Source: Neptunitalea lumnitzerae
GTDB lineage: Bacteria; Bacteroidota; Bacteroidia; Flavobacteriales; Flavobacteriaceae
Length of the DNA: 64,000 nt
Assembly: GCF_027924185.1 (NCBI RefSeq)
Contig: NZ_BRVO01000003.1
Location: 459,968 to 523,967 of the forward strand
Direction of reading: 5' to 3'
Below the pieces are notes generated by a model. That model saw only the letters and a program-made list of their open reading frames with translations. It was not told the origin of the DNA and searched no databases. Positions 34,427 through 44,333 of the stretch are shown one piece after another. The number at the start of each line of letters is the position of its first letter. Position 1 is the first letter of the stretch. A program made the translations under genes and the position numbers.

Positions 34427-35449
34427 TTATTCTATTACTAGTTTTGCAAAATTATCTGATTGATAAAACTGCTCTTCCCCCTGCTCATCCATATAGATGA
34501 AGTACACATATATTTCAGGGTGTCTTTTAATAAATTCTATACTTTTTTCTACATCCATAGCCATAAAAGCAGTTGCAAGTCCGTCTGCTCTCATAGTACT
34601 AGATGCTAAAACCGTTGCACTCAATATTTTTCCTTTTTGAGAAGTTCCAGTTTTAGGGTTCATGGTATGTACAAATTTCTCTCCAGTAATACTGTCTACC
34701 GTAACTTTTCTATAATTACCAGAAGTTGCCATACCCAAATTGTTCAAATAAATTTTAGCTATTAATTTTCTAGGTTCATCTGGTGATTGTAAGGGGTCGT
34801 CTATTCCAACTACCCAACTCTTATTTTTTAGAGTATTAGTACCCATAGCAGCAAGTTCTCCACCAACTTCTACTATAGCGTCAGTAATTCCCTTTTCTCT
34901 TAAAAAATCTAACACTACATCAACTGTGTACCCTTGTGCAATAGCATTAAAATCCATGTACATTTCAGGATACTCTTTAATCACATGTCCTTCGGTATCG
35001 AGTTTAATTTTATCCCAGCCAATCAAATTCATAACACTATCATGTTCCTCTTCTGATAACCTTACAAACTTCTTTTTAGGGCCAAAACCATACAACTTCA
35101 TCAAAGTACCCACCGTTGGGTCAAATAAGCCGTCAGACTCTTTGTAAATAGCCTCCGTTTCTGCCATTACGTTTTTAAAATGAGTATCTACCACCACCGT
35201 AGAATCACCTGCATTTACTTTACTAATTAAAGACGTAGGCACCCATGTAGACATAGAATTATCAATTACAGTAAAAACTGAATCTAACTGAGTTTTACTT
35301 ATTACCTTTTCTTTGGCTATAAATTTAACTGCGTAGGTGCTTCCTTGGGCTGCACCTTGAATAACAAACTCATCTAATTTGTTTGGTTTATCGCAAGACA
35401 CTAAACCAATTACTGCAGCTATGGCAGTTATATATAAACTCTTCTTCAT
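34427..35449 (-). CDS. apbE: FAD:protein FMN transferase
   Basis: About 340 residues. Attaches FMN covalently to threonine in target proteins such as NqrB and NqrC. A lipoprotein signal with lipobox GLVSC is followed by the ApbE core: STYAVKFIAKEK, YKESDGLFDPTVGTLMKLYGFG, MDFNAIAQGYTVDVVLDFLREKG, AIVEVGGELAAMG and MATSGNYRKV, with HTMNPKTGTSQKGKI supplying the flavin and metal site. ATG 35449 leaves 1 bp after the preceding gene; the ATG at 35464 would overlap it. It lies downstream of the nqr operon, matching its role in Nqr maturation. Confidence 0.95.
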   Translation of the reverse strand: MKKSLYITAIAAVIGLVSCDKPNKLDEFVIQGAAQGSTYAVKFIAKEKVISKTQLDSVFTVIDNSMSTWVPTSLISKVNAGDSTVVVDTHFKNVMAETEAIYKESDGLFDPTVGTLMKLYGFGPKKKFVRLSEEEHDSVMNLIGWDKIKLDTEGHVIKEYPEMYMDFNAIAQGYTVDVVLDFLREKGITDAIVEVGGELAAMGTNTLKNKSWVVGIDDPLQSPDEPRKLIAKIYLNNLGMATSGNYRKVTVDSITGEKFVHTMNPKTGTSQKGKILSATVLASSTMRADGLATAFMAMDVEKSIEFIKRHPEIYVYFIYMDEQGEEQFYQSDNFAKLVIE

Positions 35450-35450
35450 A

Positions 35451-35810
35451 TTAAATTTCAACAAGTCCGTTATAATTTACAATATAATCATTGTCTTTTG
35501 ACACTGGCAGTTCATAGTTCTCTGCATTCGCCAACCCCACACCAGCATAGTGAGTTTTAGCCTCAAACTTCATAGCGTGTTCTTTTACAGTTTCCATAAA
35601 AACATAATCTATATCTTGTGGATTATCAGGATAGCTAATAGCTCTAACAATAACAAAATGCTTTTTGTTTTGTGCATCCACACAAACAAACTGCGGATCT
35701 CTCTTCAACTGGCTATTCACAGCTAAAAACTCCCACTTTCGGCTCTCTATTTCTTTACCCACAATATTCATGGCTAAATTGTGTAACTCTTGTTCGTCTA
35801 AAACATTCAT
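35451..35810 (-). CDS. Small Nqr-associated protein of unknown function
   Basis: 119 residues, MNVLDEQELHNLAMNIVGKE to YNGLVEI. No signal peptide, no iron-sulphur cysteines and no flavin or NAD motif. As I recall, close relatives in flavobacteria are labelled Na+-NQR subunit F-like, although it does not resemble NqrF; the name comes from its place beside nqr and apbE. It is coupled to apbE with a 1-bp gap, so a role in Nqr assembly or flavinylation is plausible. A -7-like box (TATTTTTG, 35815-35822) ends 4 bp before the ATG. Confidence 0.7.
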   Translation of the reverse strand: MNVLDEQELHNLAMNIVGKEIESRKWEFLAVNSQLKRDPQFVCVDAQNKKHFVIVRAISYPDNPQDIDYVFMETVKEHAMKFEAKTHYAGVGLANAENYELPVSKDNDYIVNYNGLVEI

Positions 35811-35814
35811 AGTA

Positions 35815-35822
35815 CAAAAATA
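35815..35822 (-). promoter_or_regulatory. -7 element TATTTTTG just before the Nqr-associated gene
   Basis: A perfect TAnnTTTG match ending 4 bp before the ATG at 35810, suggesting a leaderless or near-leaderless apbE transcript. It overlaps the T-rich tail of the preceding terminator. Confidence 0.35.
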
Positions 35823-35859
35823 GAAATCCTGAACTTGAGTTGAATCAAATTCAGGATTT
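35818..35859 (-). terminator. Terminator of the secreted-protein gene ending at 35882
   Basis: A 10-bp perfect stem (AAATCCTGAA, 35824-35833, with TTCAGGATTT, 35850-35859) is followed on the minus strand by a T-rich stretch. Confidence 0.7.
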
Positions 35860-35881
35860 AATTTTTAAAAGTGTTCTCATA

Positions 35882-36715
35882 CTAATCTTTATGTAAAGAA
35901 ATTCGCGTAACTTGTGTAACTGTTAATTCAATCTTAGCAGAAGATTTAATGTAAAACTTGTAACCATTTCCGGTTCCGTATGGTGCGGGTAAACTAGTAC
36001 TATCGGCAATAGTTAACATCAAAAAAGAAATAGTACCTGTATTAGCAAATGCAAAACTAGACTCTTCTAACTCAAAGTTTGATCCAACAGCCTCGTTAGC
36101 AATTTTAAAAGTTAGTTTAGTTTCAGAACTAGCACCACCACCAGATTTAACATAATCCATTTCTATTCTCCATAAATGCACTTGCCCTAAAACGGCATTC
36201 TCAATAAAACTACCTTCTGCACTATTATACACACTAGCATCCGCTTGGTACTGATCATTTTCTGGCCAATGGGTTACTGGGGCATCTGCATAATCTAAAC
36301 CACCACTATACTGTATATGTTGAAAAACATCGATTTCATTGTTTTGATCTATATTCAAATATGGATTTCCTCCGGCACTTGTATTAATCTGAATAACCCC
36401 CTCATTTTCTGGTTCCTCAACTTCATCTTTAGAGTTTACTACTTGCCATTTAGCTCCATCATAAAACCTGATAACTTTATCTGCTTTATCATACACCATC
36501 ATACCTTCTATTGGAGTAAATACTCCGTCATCTGCGGTACCCACAACATTATCTGCACCATCTGGGTCAGCATTTCTAGGTAACACTAAACCTGAGTTTT
36601 CTGAAACTATATCTAAAATACCTTCTGGGGCAGTAGTACCTATACCTACTTGTGCTGTTAATTGTAATGCAAAAAACAATATAAAAACTGTACTTAAAGT
36701 GACTTTATTTTTCAT
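35882..36715 (-). CDS. Secreted surface-type protein of unknown function
   Basis: 277 residues from ATG 36715. The signal peptide VTLSTVFILFFALQLTAQ is followed by VGIGTTAPEGILDIVSENSGLVLPR, the usual opening of many flavobacterial secreted or adhesin-like proteins, and FTPIEGMMVYDKADKVIRFYDGAKWQVV. The rest is beta-rich and ends without a recognisable T9SS sorting domain. It is a monocistronic gene with terminators on both sides, lying between nqrF and the apbE pair. The earlier ATG at 36751 would add a non-signal extension. No function can be assigned. Confidence 0.75.
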   Translation of the reverse strand: MKNKVTLSTVFILFFALQLTAQVGIGTTAPEGILDIVSENSGLVLPRNADPDGADNVVGTADDGVFTPIEGMMVYDKADKVIRFYDGAKWQVVNSKDEVEEPENEGVIQINTSAGGNPYLNIDQNNEIDVFQHIQYSGGLDYADAPVTHWPENDQYQADASVYNSAEGSFIENAVLGQVHLWRIEMDYVKSGGGASSETKLTFKIANEAVGSNFELEESSFAFANTGTISFLMLTIADSTSLPAPYGTGNGYKFYIKSSAKIELTVTQVTRISLHKD

Positions 36716-36855
36716 GACATCTAGTTTAATTACACCGCAATTTACCATCATAAAACCACAACAAACATCAAAAACCGCCAGCTAGAACAGTTGTTACGAC
36801 AGACAACCTTTTACACCCGATAAATCAAAAAATTACCATTCGTCGACACTTAATA

Positions 36856-36887
36856 CAAAAAAAGAGGCTATCGATTTCGATAGCCTC
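36856..36887 (-). terminator. Terminator of the nqrABCDEF operon
   Basis: A 10-bp perfect stem (36864-36873 with 36878-36887) and a 4-nt loop is followed on the minus strand by seven Ts; 24 bp after the nqrF stop. Confidence 0.9.
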
Positions 36888-36911
36888 TCCACTAAATATA
36901 TCAAATAAATA

Positions 36912-38195
36912 TTATTCTCCGAAGTCGTCAAAACGAACATTTTCGTCTGGCACTCCCCAATCTTCACACATTTTCACAACAGCCTTGTTCATCATTGGAG
37001 GTCCACAGAAATAGAACTCAATGTCTTCAGGTGCTTCATGCTTAGATAAGTATTGATCTATTACCGCTTGGTGAACAAATCCTGTAAATCCATCACCCGG
37101 ACTATCAACGTCAGCTTTTACATTCCAATTATCTTCTGGTAATGGCTCTGAAAGCACTATGTAAAACTTAAAGTTAGGGAAATCTCTTTCTAACTCTCTA
37201 AAATGCTCTAAATAGAACAACTCACGTTTAGAACGACCACCGTACCAATAAGAAACCTTTCTTCCAGTTTTTAATGTTTTGAATAAGTGATATAAATGCG
37301 AACGCATTGGCGCCATACCAGCACCACCACCTACATATAACATCTCTGCTTCAGAATGGTTAATAAAGAACTCACCGTAAGGACCAGAAATAGTTACTTT
37401 ATCTCCTTGCTTTCTAGAGAAAATATAAGATGAAGCCACCCCAGGGTTAACATCCATCCATCCATTTTTAGCTCTATCAAAAGGAGGTGTTGCAATACGA
37501 ACATTCAACATAATATCTCTTCCTTCTGCAGGGTAAGAAGCCATTGAATAAGCTCTCTCCACTGTTTCAGAATTTTTCATTACTAACGGCCATAATTTAA
37601 ACTTATCCCACTCTAATTGGAACTTATCTGGTGTTTCATGTTCTTCTGGGTGAGCCGTAATATCAATATCAGAATACTTAATTTCACATGGAGGAATTTC
37701 AATTTGAATATATCCACCAGCTTCGTAATCCATATCTTCCGGAATTCTAACTACAAACTCTTTAATAAAAGATGCCACGTTATAATTACGTACTACTTCA
37801 GCTTCCCATTTTTTAATACCAAAAATTTCTTCAGGAACTTCAATTACCATGTCTTGTTTAACTTTCACCTGACATCCTAATCTCCATCCTGCTTTTAACT
37901 CTTTTCTAGTAAAGTTCGGTACTTCAGTTGGCAATGGCTCACCACCACCTTCTAAAACTTTACATTTACACTGTAAACAGGTTCCCCCTCCTCCACATGC
38001 AGAAGGTAAGAATATTTTATTGTTTCCAAGAGTCCCTAAAAGCGATCCTCCAGAAGAAACTTCTACATTTTTCTCTCCGTTAATCTTTAAAGTAACTGGT
38101 CCAGAAGGTACTAATTTAGCTTTAGCCACCAACAGGATAATTACTAATAAAAGTATTAACCCTAAGAATACAATTAAACTTGCTACTATTACCAT
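36912..38195 (-). CDS. nqrF: Na+-translocating NADH:quinone reductase subunit F
   Basis: 427 residues. Electron entry subunit: oxidises NADH and passes electrons via FAD and a 2Fe-2S centre. The N-terminal membrane helix ([19 protein letters not shown]) is followed by the ferredoxin domain with Cys67, Cys73, Cys76 and Cys108 ([20 protein letters not shown]). The FAD motif is [10 protein letters not shown], the NAD-binding motif [14 protein letters not shown], and the C-terminus [13 protein letters not shown] is conserved. Last gene of the nqr operon, 21 bp after nqrE. Confidence 0.98.
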   Translation of the reverse strand: MVIVASLIVFLGLILLLVIILLVAKAKLVPSGPVTLKINGEKNVEVSSGGSLLGTLGNNKIFLPSACGGGGTCLQCKCKVLEGGGEPLPTEVPNFTRKELKAGWRLGCQVKVKQDMVIEVPEEIFGIKKWEAEVVRNYNVASFIKEFVVRIPEDMDYEAGGYIQIEIPPCEIKYSDIDITAHPEEHETPDKFQLEWDKFKLWPLVMKNSETVERAYSMASYPAEGRDIMLNVRIATPPFDRAKNGWMDVNPGVASSYIFSRKQGDKVTISGPYGEFFINHSEAEMLYVGGGAGMAPMRSHLYHLFKTLKTGRKVSYWYGGRSKRELFYLEHFRELERDFPNFKFYIVLSEPLPEDNWNVKADVDSPGDGFTGFVHQAVIDQYLSKHEAPEDIEFYFCGPPMMNKAVVKMCEDWGVPDENVRFDDFGE

Positions 38196-38216
38196 AATAT
38201 AATATCTTCTAAAAAA

Positions 38217-38837
38217 TTAATCTAAACTAATACCCATGAAACTCATGAATCCAATTGCCATAAGACCGGTAATAATAAAAGTAATACCCAATCCTTTTAA
38301 AGGTCCTGGAACATTTGAGTAGGTTATTTTCTCTCTAATAGCAGCAATTGCTAAAATAGCTAAGAACCACCCAATACCAGATCCTAAACCATAGGTAGCT
38401 GCCATACCAACATTAGGAAAATCTTTTTGTTGCATAAACAACGAACCTCCTAAAATAGCACAGTTTACAGCAATAAGTGGTAAAAAGATACCAAGTGCAC
38501 CGTATAATGCTGGTGCAAACTTCTCAACAATCATCTCTACTAACTGTACCATAGATGCTACAACCGCAATAAACATGATAAAACTTAAGAAACTTAAATC
38601 TATACTTGCATACTCTTCACTTAACCAACTTAAAGCTCCGGGTCTTAACAAATACTTATCTAACATATAGTTTGCAGGTACTGTAACAAATAATACAAAT
38701 ATTACCGCCGCACCTAAACCTACAGCTGTTTTTACAGACTTAGAAACTGCTAGATATGAACACATCCCTAGGAAATATGCGAAAATCATATTATCTATAA
38801 AGATGCTTTTTACAAACAGACTAAAATACTCTTGCAT
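38217..38837 (-). CDS. nqrE: Na+-translocating NADH:quinone reductase subunit E
   Basis: 206 residues. An integral membrane subunit with about six helices ([82 protein letters not shown]). Conserved cysteines lie in GMCSYLAVS and VNCAILGG, the pair proposed to bind an iron centre between NqrD and NqrE. The protein opens [23 protein letters not shown], as in homologues. It is 32 bp after nqrD. Confidence 0.97.
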   Translation of the reverse strand: MQEYFSLFVKSIFIDNMIFAYFLGMCSYLAVSKSVKTAVGLGAAVIFVLFVTVPANYMLDKYLLRPGALSWLSEEYASIDLSFLSFIMFIAVVASMVQLVEMIVEKFAPALYGALGIFLPLIAVNCAILGGSLFMQQKDFPNVGMAATYGLGSGIGWFLAILAIAAIREKITYSNVPGPLKGLGITFIITGLMAIGFMSFMGISLD

Positions 38838-38869
38838 TTTTCTAAATATTTTTTAGGCCTAAAACCCGA

Positions 38870-39592
38870 TTAATTTTCAATTAATTTTCTATTTCTAGCA
38901 CGTTGTGCCCAGATAATGATACCCACTAAAATTAACGCCATAGGAGATAATAACATTAAACCGTTATTCTCGTACCCTAATGCGTATAATCTTGTAGACT
39001 CTGCCATAGTAACACCTTTATGACCAAGAACTTCAATTCCGAATAATTTACCAGAACCTAAAAGCTCTCTAAAAAATGCTACAATAATTAATATAACAGC
39101 ATACCCTACTGAGTTACCAATACCATCTAAAACAGATTTCCATGGTCCGTTACCCAAAGCAAAAGCTTCTAAACGTCCCATTACAATACAGTTGGTAATA
39201 ATTAAACCAACGAATACCGAAAGCTGCTTACTTACATCATAAGCAAACGCTTTTAAAACCTGGTCTACTAAAATTACTAGCGCTGCAACAATTACTAACT
39301 GTACAATAATACGAATACGGTTAGGTATTAAGTTTCTTAATAACGAAACAATTAAGTTACTAAATGTTACTACTGCCATTACCGCCATAGCCATAACTAC
39401 TGCAGGCTCTAATTGTACGGTAATTGCTAATGCAGAACAAATACCTAATACCTGTACGGTAATAGGGTTATCATCATCTAAAGGATCTGAAAGTAATTTT
39501 CTGTTTTGTTTAGAAAAAAGAGGTTCTTTTTCCTTAGCTACAAAAAGTACTACAGGTGCTTTTTTACTGTTTTTATTTTCTTTATTCTCCAT
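38870..39592 (-). CDS. nqrD: Na+-translocating NADH:quinone reductase subunit D
   Basis: 240 residues. An integral membrane subunit of about six helices with the conserved cysteines [10 protein letters not shown] and [13 protein letters not shown]. Compared with proteobacterial NqrD (about 210 residues) it has a polar N-terminal extension of about 30 residues ([20 protein letters not shown]) before [23 protein letters not shown], where homologues start. The extension is probably real, as no better start lies inside. It is 6 bp after nqrC. Confidence 0.96.
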   Translation of the reverse strand: MENKENKNSKKAPVVLFVAKEKEPLFSKQNRKLLSDPLDDDNPITVQVLGICSALAITVQLEPAVVMAMAVMAVVTFSNLIVSLLRNLIPNRIRIIVQLVIVAALVILVDQVLKAFAYDVSKQLSVFVGLIITNCIVMGRLEAFALGNGPWKSVLDGIGNSVGYAVILIIVAFFRELLGSGKLFGIEVLGHKGVTMAESTRLYALGYENNGLMLLSPMALILVGIIIWAQRARNRKLIEN

Positions 39593-39598
39593 ACCTAA

Positions 39599-40345
39599 CT
39601 AGTTGTTTAATGCCATTTCAGACTTTTCTTTTTTAAAGTATGCTAAATAATGATCAAGTCTTTCTTTAATCATGTTTTCAACACCTCTACTAGTAATGGT
39701 TGCTCCAGAAATTGCATCTACAGCATTATCATTACCCTGACTACCACCTTTCATAACAGTGATACCAACAAAGTTTCCGTCTTCGTCGTTAATTGCTTTG
39801 TCATGAAAACGTTGCTGAAACCAAGTTTGTGTAATCTCAGCTCCAAGACCAGGAGTTTCCCCTTTGTGATCAAAAACAACACCTTTAATAGTGTTAAGAT
39901 CGTCATCTAAAGAAATATATCCCCAAATAGCGTCCCATAAACCAGCACCTCTTAAAGGAATAATATAAAATTTAGCCCCATCCTTTTCAGCAATGAATAA
40001 AGGAAAACGTTGCTCGTCTACAGGCTTTTTAATTTCGCTTGTTAAATCTAATTTAAAAGCATCCACAGAAGCATCAACTGTTCCGTCTGCTTTTAATGAA
40101 ATTTGCTCTTTAACATATTTAGAATAATTTTCTTGAGCCAAATCTCTTGTCAATGGTTCTTTTGCTCCGTTTACTTCAACAGAATCAAGACCAATAGTAA
40201 ACAAAATATTCTGCATTTTTTCTTTACGAATATTATCGTCTTGCATTGGCTTTAAAGAAACCGCTGTAAATGCTAGTGCAGATGCCACAATTAACACCAT
40301 TACAATAGCAAATATAAAAGTATATGCGTTACTATCTCTATTCAT
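39599..40345 (-). CDS. nqrC: Na+-translocating NADH:quinone reductase subunit C
   Basis: 248 residues. One N-terminal membrane helix (TFIFAIVMVLIVASALAFTAV) anchors a periplasmic FMN-binding domain. The ApbE target motif is intact: DAISGATITS with Thr216 as the expected FMN attachment site. LRGAGLWDAIWGYISLDDDLNTIKGVVFDHKGETPGLG is the conserved core. It is 3 bp after nqrB in the operon. Confidence 0.97.
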   Translation of the reverse strand: MNRDSNAYTFIFAIVMVLIVASALAFTAVSLKPMQDDNIRKEKMQNILFTIGLDSVEVNGAKEPLTRDLAQENYSKYVKEQISLKADGTVDASVDAFKLDLTSEIKKPVDEQRFPLFIAEKDGAKFYIIPLRGAGLWDAIWGYISLDDDLNTIKGVVFDHKGETPGLGAEITQTWFQQRFHDKAINDEDGNFVGITVMKGGSQGNDNAVDAISGATITSRGVENMIKERLDHYLAYFKKEKSEMALNN

Positions 40346-40348
40346 GAT

Positions 40349-41503
40349 TTAAGTAGTTTTAAGTTGTTTAGCTGCCAATCTTTTCTTTCTTCTATTAACG
40401 CTAGATTGTACTACGTAATGATCAATGGTAGGAGCAAACACATTTAATAATAAAATGGCCATCATTACTCCTTCTGGATATGCAGGGTTAAATACTCTAA
40501 TCATAATACAGAACAGTCCCACTAGTATACCATAAATCCATTTACCAGTAGTTGTTTGTGCCGCAGAAACAGGGTCTGTTGCCATAAACACAAGTCCAAA
40601 AGCAAAACCACCAATCATTAAATGACCATACCATGGGAACTCCATTAATGCATTTACGTGGAATGCATTAAAGATTAAGCCCATAATAGAAGCACCAATT
40701 ACACCACCTAGCATAATTCTCCAGCTACCTACACCTGTTAAAATAAGAATTGCAGCACCTACTAAAATCCATAAAGTAGAAGTTTCTGCAACCGAACCAG
40801 GAATAGAACCAGCAAACATGCTCCACATATCATAACCTGCAGCATTACCCGCAGCTAATTTTCCTAAAATTGTTTCTCCAGATATAGCATCAACATTAAT
40901 AGCATCTGCTACCCATACTTTAGTACCAGACATAAAAGTAGGATATGCAAAAAATGCAAAAGCTCTGGCAGTTAACGCAGGATTTAAAATATTCATCCCA
41001 GTACCTCCAAAAGCTTCTTTACCTATTACAACTGCAAACACTACTGCAATTGCTACCATCCAAAGTGGTATATCTACTGGCATTATCATTGGTATCAATA
41101 AACCAGTAACCAAATATCCTTCGTTTACTTCGTGACCACGATAAATAGCAAAAGCAAACTCAATACCTAAACCAACACCATAAGAAACTACAATCATTGG
41201 TAATATCTTCCATAAACCAAATAAGAAGCACGTCATAAAATCGGTAGCTTCACCTGTTTGAATGTTATGTTGATATCCTGTATTGTACATACCATAGATT
41301 AAAGCAGGTAATAATGCAATAACTACAGTAATCATGGTTCTTTTTAAATCTACACCATCTCTAATATGAGCACCCTTTTTGGTAGTGTGATTTGGAACAA
41401 ATAGAAAAGTATCTAAAGCATTTACTGCCGGAGCCCACTTTTCATATTTCTCGCCTTTCGCAAAAGGCTTCTTAAAATTATCTATCTTATCTCTTAAACT
41501 CAT
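40349..41503 (-). CDS. nqrB: Na+-translocating NADH:quinone reductase subunit B
   Basis: 384 residues. The main membrane subunit, with about ten helices, carrying covalent FMN and riboflavin and forming part of the sodium path. GHEVNEGYLVTGLLIPMIMP and GTGMNILNPALTARAFAFFAYP are hallmark stretches. The expected flavinylation motif reads DAISGETILG with Thr211; the residue before the threonine is Glu, where NqrC has Ala. It is 14 bp after nqrA. Confidence 0.97.
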   Translation of the reverse strand: MSLRDKIDNFKKPFAKGEKYEKWAPAVNALDTFLFVPNHTTKKGAHIRDGVDLKRTMITVVIALLPALIYGMYNTGYQHNIQTGEATDFMTCFLFGLWKILPMIVVSYGVGLGIEFAFAIYRGHEVNEGYLVTGLLIPMIMPVDIPLWMVAIAVVFAVVIGKEAFGGTGMNILNPALTARAFAFFAYPTFMSGTKVWVADAINVDAISGETILGKLAAGNAAGYDMWSMFAGSIPGSVAETSTLWILVGAAILILTGVGSWRIMLGGVIGASIMGLIFNAFHVNALMEFPWYGHLMIGGFAFGLVFMATDPVSAAQTTTGKWIYGILVGLFCIMIRVFNPAYPEGVMMAILLLNVFAPTIDHYVVQSSVNRRKKRLAAKQLKTT

Positions 41504-41517
41504 AATAACTGTAATTA

Positions 41518-42858
41518 TTAACCTACTTCTTTAATCATTACATCCAATCCTTCTCTAATGATAGCTTGAGCTTCTATTTTAGAAGTACAAACGTAGTCTA
41601 CCAAAGCAAAGTCTTCTGGTGCTACTTCGTATATCCCCAAGTTCTCCATTTTTTCAAGATCACCTGCTAAGCATGCTTTAAGTAATTGCATAGGATATAC
41701 ATCCATTGGCATTACTTTTTCCATTTCACCGGTAACAACCAAAGCACGCTCTTCACCATTCATGTTGGTAGTTGCTTCAAACTTTTTACCAGACATCCAT
41801 GCAAAAGAAGTTTTTGCATAACTGTGAATGTAATTATCTTTAAATGGCATCCAACCAAATAATCTATAATTATTACCTTCTGGAATAGCCGTAATTTCAC
41901 TATCATAGAATCCTAAGAAACCATCTGCAGTTACATTATCACCTGTTAAAACATTACCAGAAATAATTCTTGCCCCTTCAGGTATAGTTCCTAAAATATC
42001 TGCAACAGCACTACCAATAGTAGTGGCATAATATTTTGGTGCCTCTACAGAAGTACCAGCTACAGCAATAACACGAGAAGCATCAAACTTACCTGTTAAA
42101 AACAAGTTTCCGATAGCTACTACGTCTTGAGGTCCAACAACCCACACACGCTCACCTGCATTAATAGGATCGATATGATGAATTTGAACTCCAACATTAC
42201 CTGCTGGGTGAACTCCAGATACGTTATGAAGGGTAACTCCGTTAATCTTATTAAAATAAGATGAAGCTCCGCTTTCAACGCTTAGATGAACTTTACCAGT
42301 AGTTAATTTTGCTAAAGCATCTACCCCAGCCTGAAAAGCTGCTTCTTTATCTTTTAAAGCAAAAGTTACATCTGCCGCTAATGGTGCAGAATCAAAAGCT
42401 GAAATAAAAATAGCCTTTGGTGAATCTGCCGGATTAGCAACCACATCGTAAGGACGTTGCTTAATAAATGGCCAACAACCACTATCTAACAACAACTGTT
42501 TAACCTCATCTCCACTTAATGAAGATGGAGATTTAACTCCATGCTCTACAAATGTGTCTGCAGCATCTGCTTCAATTAAAACATCTAAAATAACGCGCTT
42601 AGCACCTCTTCTAATTTCCTTAATCTTTCCACTTACAGGCGCTACGAATTTAACAGAAGGAACATTTTTTGAGAAAAAAATTGGCTCTCCCGCTTTTACT
42701 ACATCGCCCTGTTTTACAACCATCTTAGGGGTAACTGCATGAAAATTTGAAGGATTTATAGAAAAGACTTTAGACCTAGGCGCTTCAGAAAGTAGGCGCT
42801 CCGCCTCTCCTTTTAGCTTGATATTTAAGCCTTTTTTGATACGAATGTCGTTTGACAT
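41518..42858 (-). CDS. nqrA: Na+-translocating NADH:quinone reductase subunit A
   Basis: 446 residues, the usual length. A cytosolic peripheral subunit implicated in quinone binding. The start IRIKKGLNIKLKGEAERLL, AVTPKMVVKQGDVVKAGEPIFFSKN, and the central VHPAGNVGVQIHHIDPINAGERVWVVGPQDVVAIG are family signatures. It is the first gene of the nqrABCDEF operon. A -7 box (TAAATTTG, 42899-42906) lies 40 bp upstream. Confidence 0.97.
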   Translation of the reverse strand: MSNDIRIKKGLNIKLKGEAERLLSEAPRSKVFSINPSNFHAVTPKMVVKQGDVVKAGEPIFFSKNVPSVKFVAPVSGKIKEIRRGAKRVILDVLIEADAADTFVEHGVKSPSSLSGDEVKQLLLDSGCWPFIKQRPYDVVANPADSPKAIFISAFDSAPLAADVTFALKDKEAAFQAGVDALAKLTTGKVHLSVESGASSYFNKINGVTLHNVSGVHPAGNVGVQIHHIDPINAGERVWVVGPQDVVAIGNLFLTGKFDASRVIAVAGTSVEAPKYYATTIGSAVADILGTIPEGARIISGNVLTGDNVTADGFLGFYDSEITAIPEGNNYRLFGWMPFKDNYIHSYAKTSFAWMSGKKFEATTNMNGEERALVVTGEMEKVMPMDVYPMQLLKACLAGDLEKMENLGIYEVAPEDFALVDYVCTSKIEAQAIIREGLDVMIKEVG

Positions 42859-42898
42859 ATTTACTTGATTTGATATATTAGTTGCATAAAAATCGACG

Positions 42899-42906
42899 CA
42901 AATTTA
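42899..42906 (-). promoter_or_regulatory. -7 element TAAATTTG for the nqr operon
   Basis: A perfect TAnnTTTG match on the minus strand 40 bp before the nqrA ATG; no good -33 TTG at 19-20 bp. Confidence 0.4.
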
Positions 42907-43051
42907 CTGAATTACACTTAGTTTTTTAAGGCATTCTCTTTTAGAAGCTTTATTTATATTTATTCTAAATAATACAATAAATTCTTAATTTTAGCATTTT
43001 ATACTCAACGCAATATTTTGATTATATTTATCGAAATTTACAAGTATAAAA

Positions 43052-44293
43052 ATGCAAAGAATATATATATTATTCAGTATTACCCTTTTCTCCCTTATTT
43101 CTTATGCTCAAGAAAAAAAGGAAGTCACTCCCCCATACTACTTACGCTCTATTATTTTTACCGGCGCTACCGATGAGCAGTTTCCTGTAATAACTTTAAG
43201 CGAAACAGCCACACTGCAATTTGATGATATTGATGCGCAAGAGGCTGATTATTATTATAAAATAGTGCATTGTAATTACGACTGGACACCTTCTAACCTA
43301 AACAAAAGTCAATACCTAAATGGAGTTGACGACCAACGAATTATTGACTATTCTAATTCATTTACCACCTTACAACCGTACTCTCATTACACATTAACCA
43401 TACCCAACAACAGAACGAAGTTAACCATTACCGGAAACTACATGTTGGAAATTTACAATGACTATGACGAACTTATGTTCTCTAGAAGATTTGTAGTTTA
43501 CAAACCAGCGCACGCGGTTGAAGTAAACATTAAACGATCTAGAGACTTAAACTACACCTACACCAAACAAGTAGTACAACTAGGTATTAAAAACACTACC
43601 AATATTATAAATCCGCAAGAACAACTAAAAACGGTTATCTTACAAAACTACAACTGGAACACTGCCATTTACAACATTAAGCCTCAGTATACCTTGGGTG
43701 ATGAACTCATCTACAAGTACGACCAAGAAACAGCCTTTTGGGCGGGTAATGAGTATTACTTTTTTGACAACAATAACATTAGAATTTCTGGTAACGGAGT
43801 ACTCAAAATAGAGCTTAAAGACATCTACCATTCATACTTATATCCTGCGGAAAGAAGAAGTGAAAAACCATACACTTATTATCCTGACATTAATGGAGAT
43901 TTTGAAGTAAACACTTTAAACGGAAGAAATAACGAAACCGAAGCAGAATATGCCTTTGTACATTTTTTCTTAGAAAACGAACCTTCTTTAGCAGATAAAG
44001 ATATTTACGTATACGGTAAGTTTAATAACTATGAATTTACCGACGAAAACAAGCTTACAATGAATAAAGAAACCGGGGTTTTAGAATCAACCATGCTTTT
44101 AAAACAAGGGTTTTACAATTATAAATTTGTTACTATAGACAATTCTGAAACCATAGATTACAACAACATTGGCGGTAATTTTTATCAAACAGAAAATGAT
44201 TATATGGTATTAGTGTACTACCGAGGGTATGGAGATTTGTACGACAGTCTTATAGGAGTAGGCTATGGCAGCAGCCAAAACATTACCAACTAG
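43052..44293 (+). CDS. Type IX secretion system plug protein (DUF5103)
   Basis: 413 residues. The signal peptide is IYILFSITLFSLISYAQ. LRSIIFTGATDEQFPVITLSETATLQFDDIDAQEADYYYKIVHCNYDWTPSNLNKSQYLNG is the conserved start of the DUF5103 family, one member of which was seen to plug the SprA translocon pore in Flavobacterium johnsoniae. The C-terminal region (AFVHFFLENEPSLADKDIYVYGKFNNYEFTDENKLTMN) is carbohydrate-binding-module-like. It likely seals the T9SS outer membrane channel from the periplasmic side. Its stop is 40 bp before the DUF3667 gene. Confidence 0.85.
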   Translation: MQRIYILFSITLFSLISYAQEKKEVTPPYYLRSIIFTGATDEQFPVITLSETATLQFDDIDAQEADYYYKIVHCNYDWTPSNLNKSQYLNGVDDQRIIDYSNSFTTLQPYSHYTLTIPNNRTKLTITGNYMLEIYNDYDELMFSRRFVVYKPAHAVEVNIKRSRDLNYTYTKQVVQLGIKNTTNIINPQEQLKTVILQNYNWNTAIYNIKPQYTLGDELIYKYDQETAFWAGNEYYFFDNNNIRISGNGVLKIELKDIYHSYLYPAERRSEKPYTYYPDINGDFEVNTLNGRNNETEAEYAFVHFFLENEPSLADKDIYVYGKFNNYEFTDENKLTMNKETGVLESTMLLKQGFYNYKFVTIDNSETIDYNNIGGNFYQTENDYMVLVYYRGYGDLYDSLIGVGYGSSQNITN

Positions 44294-44333
44294 CTATACA
44301 AACCACAACCTTTAACCAACTAACTAAACAACC

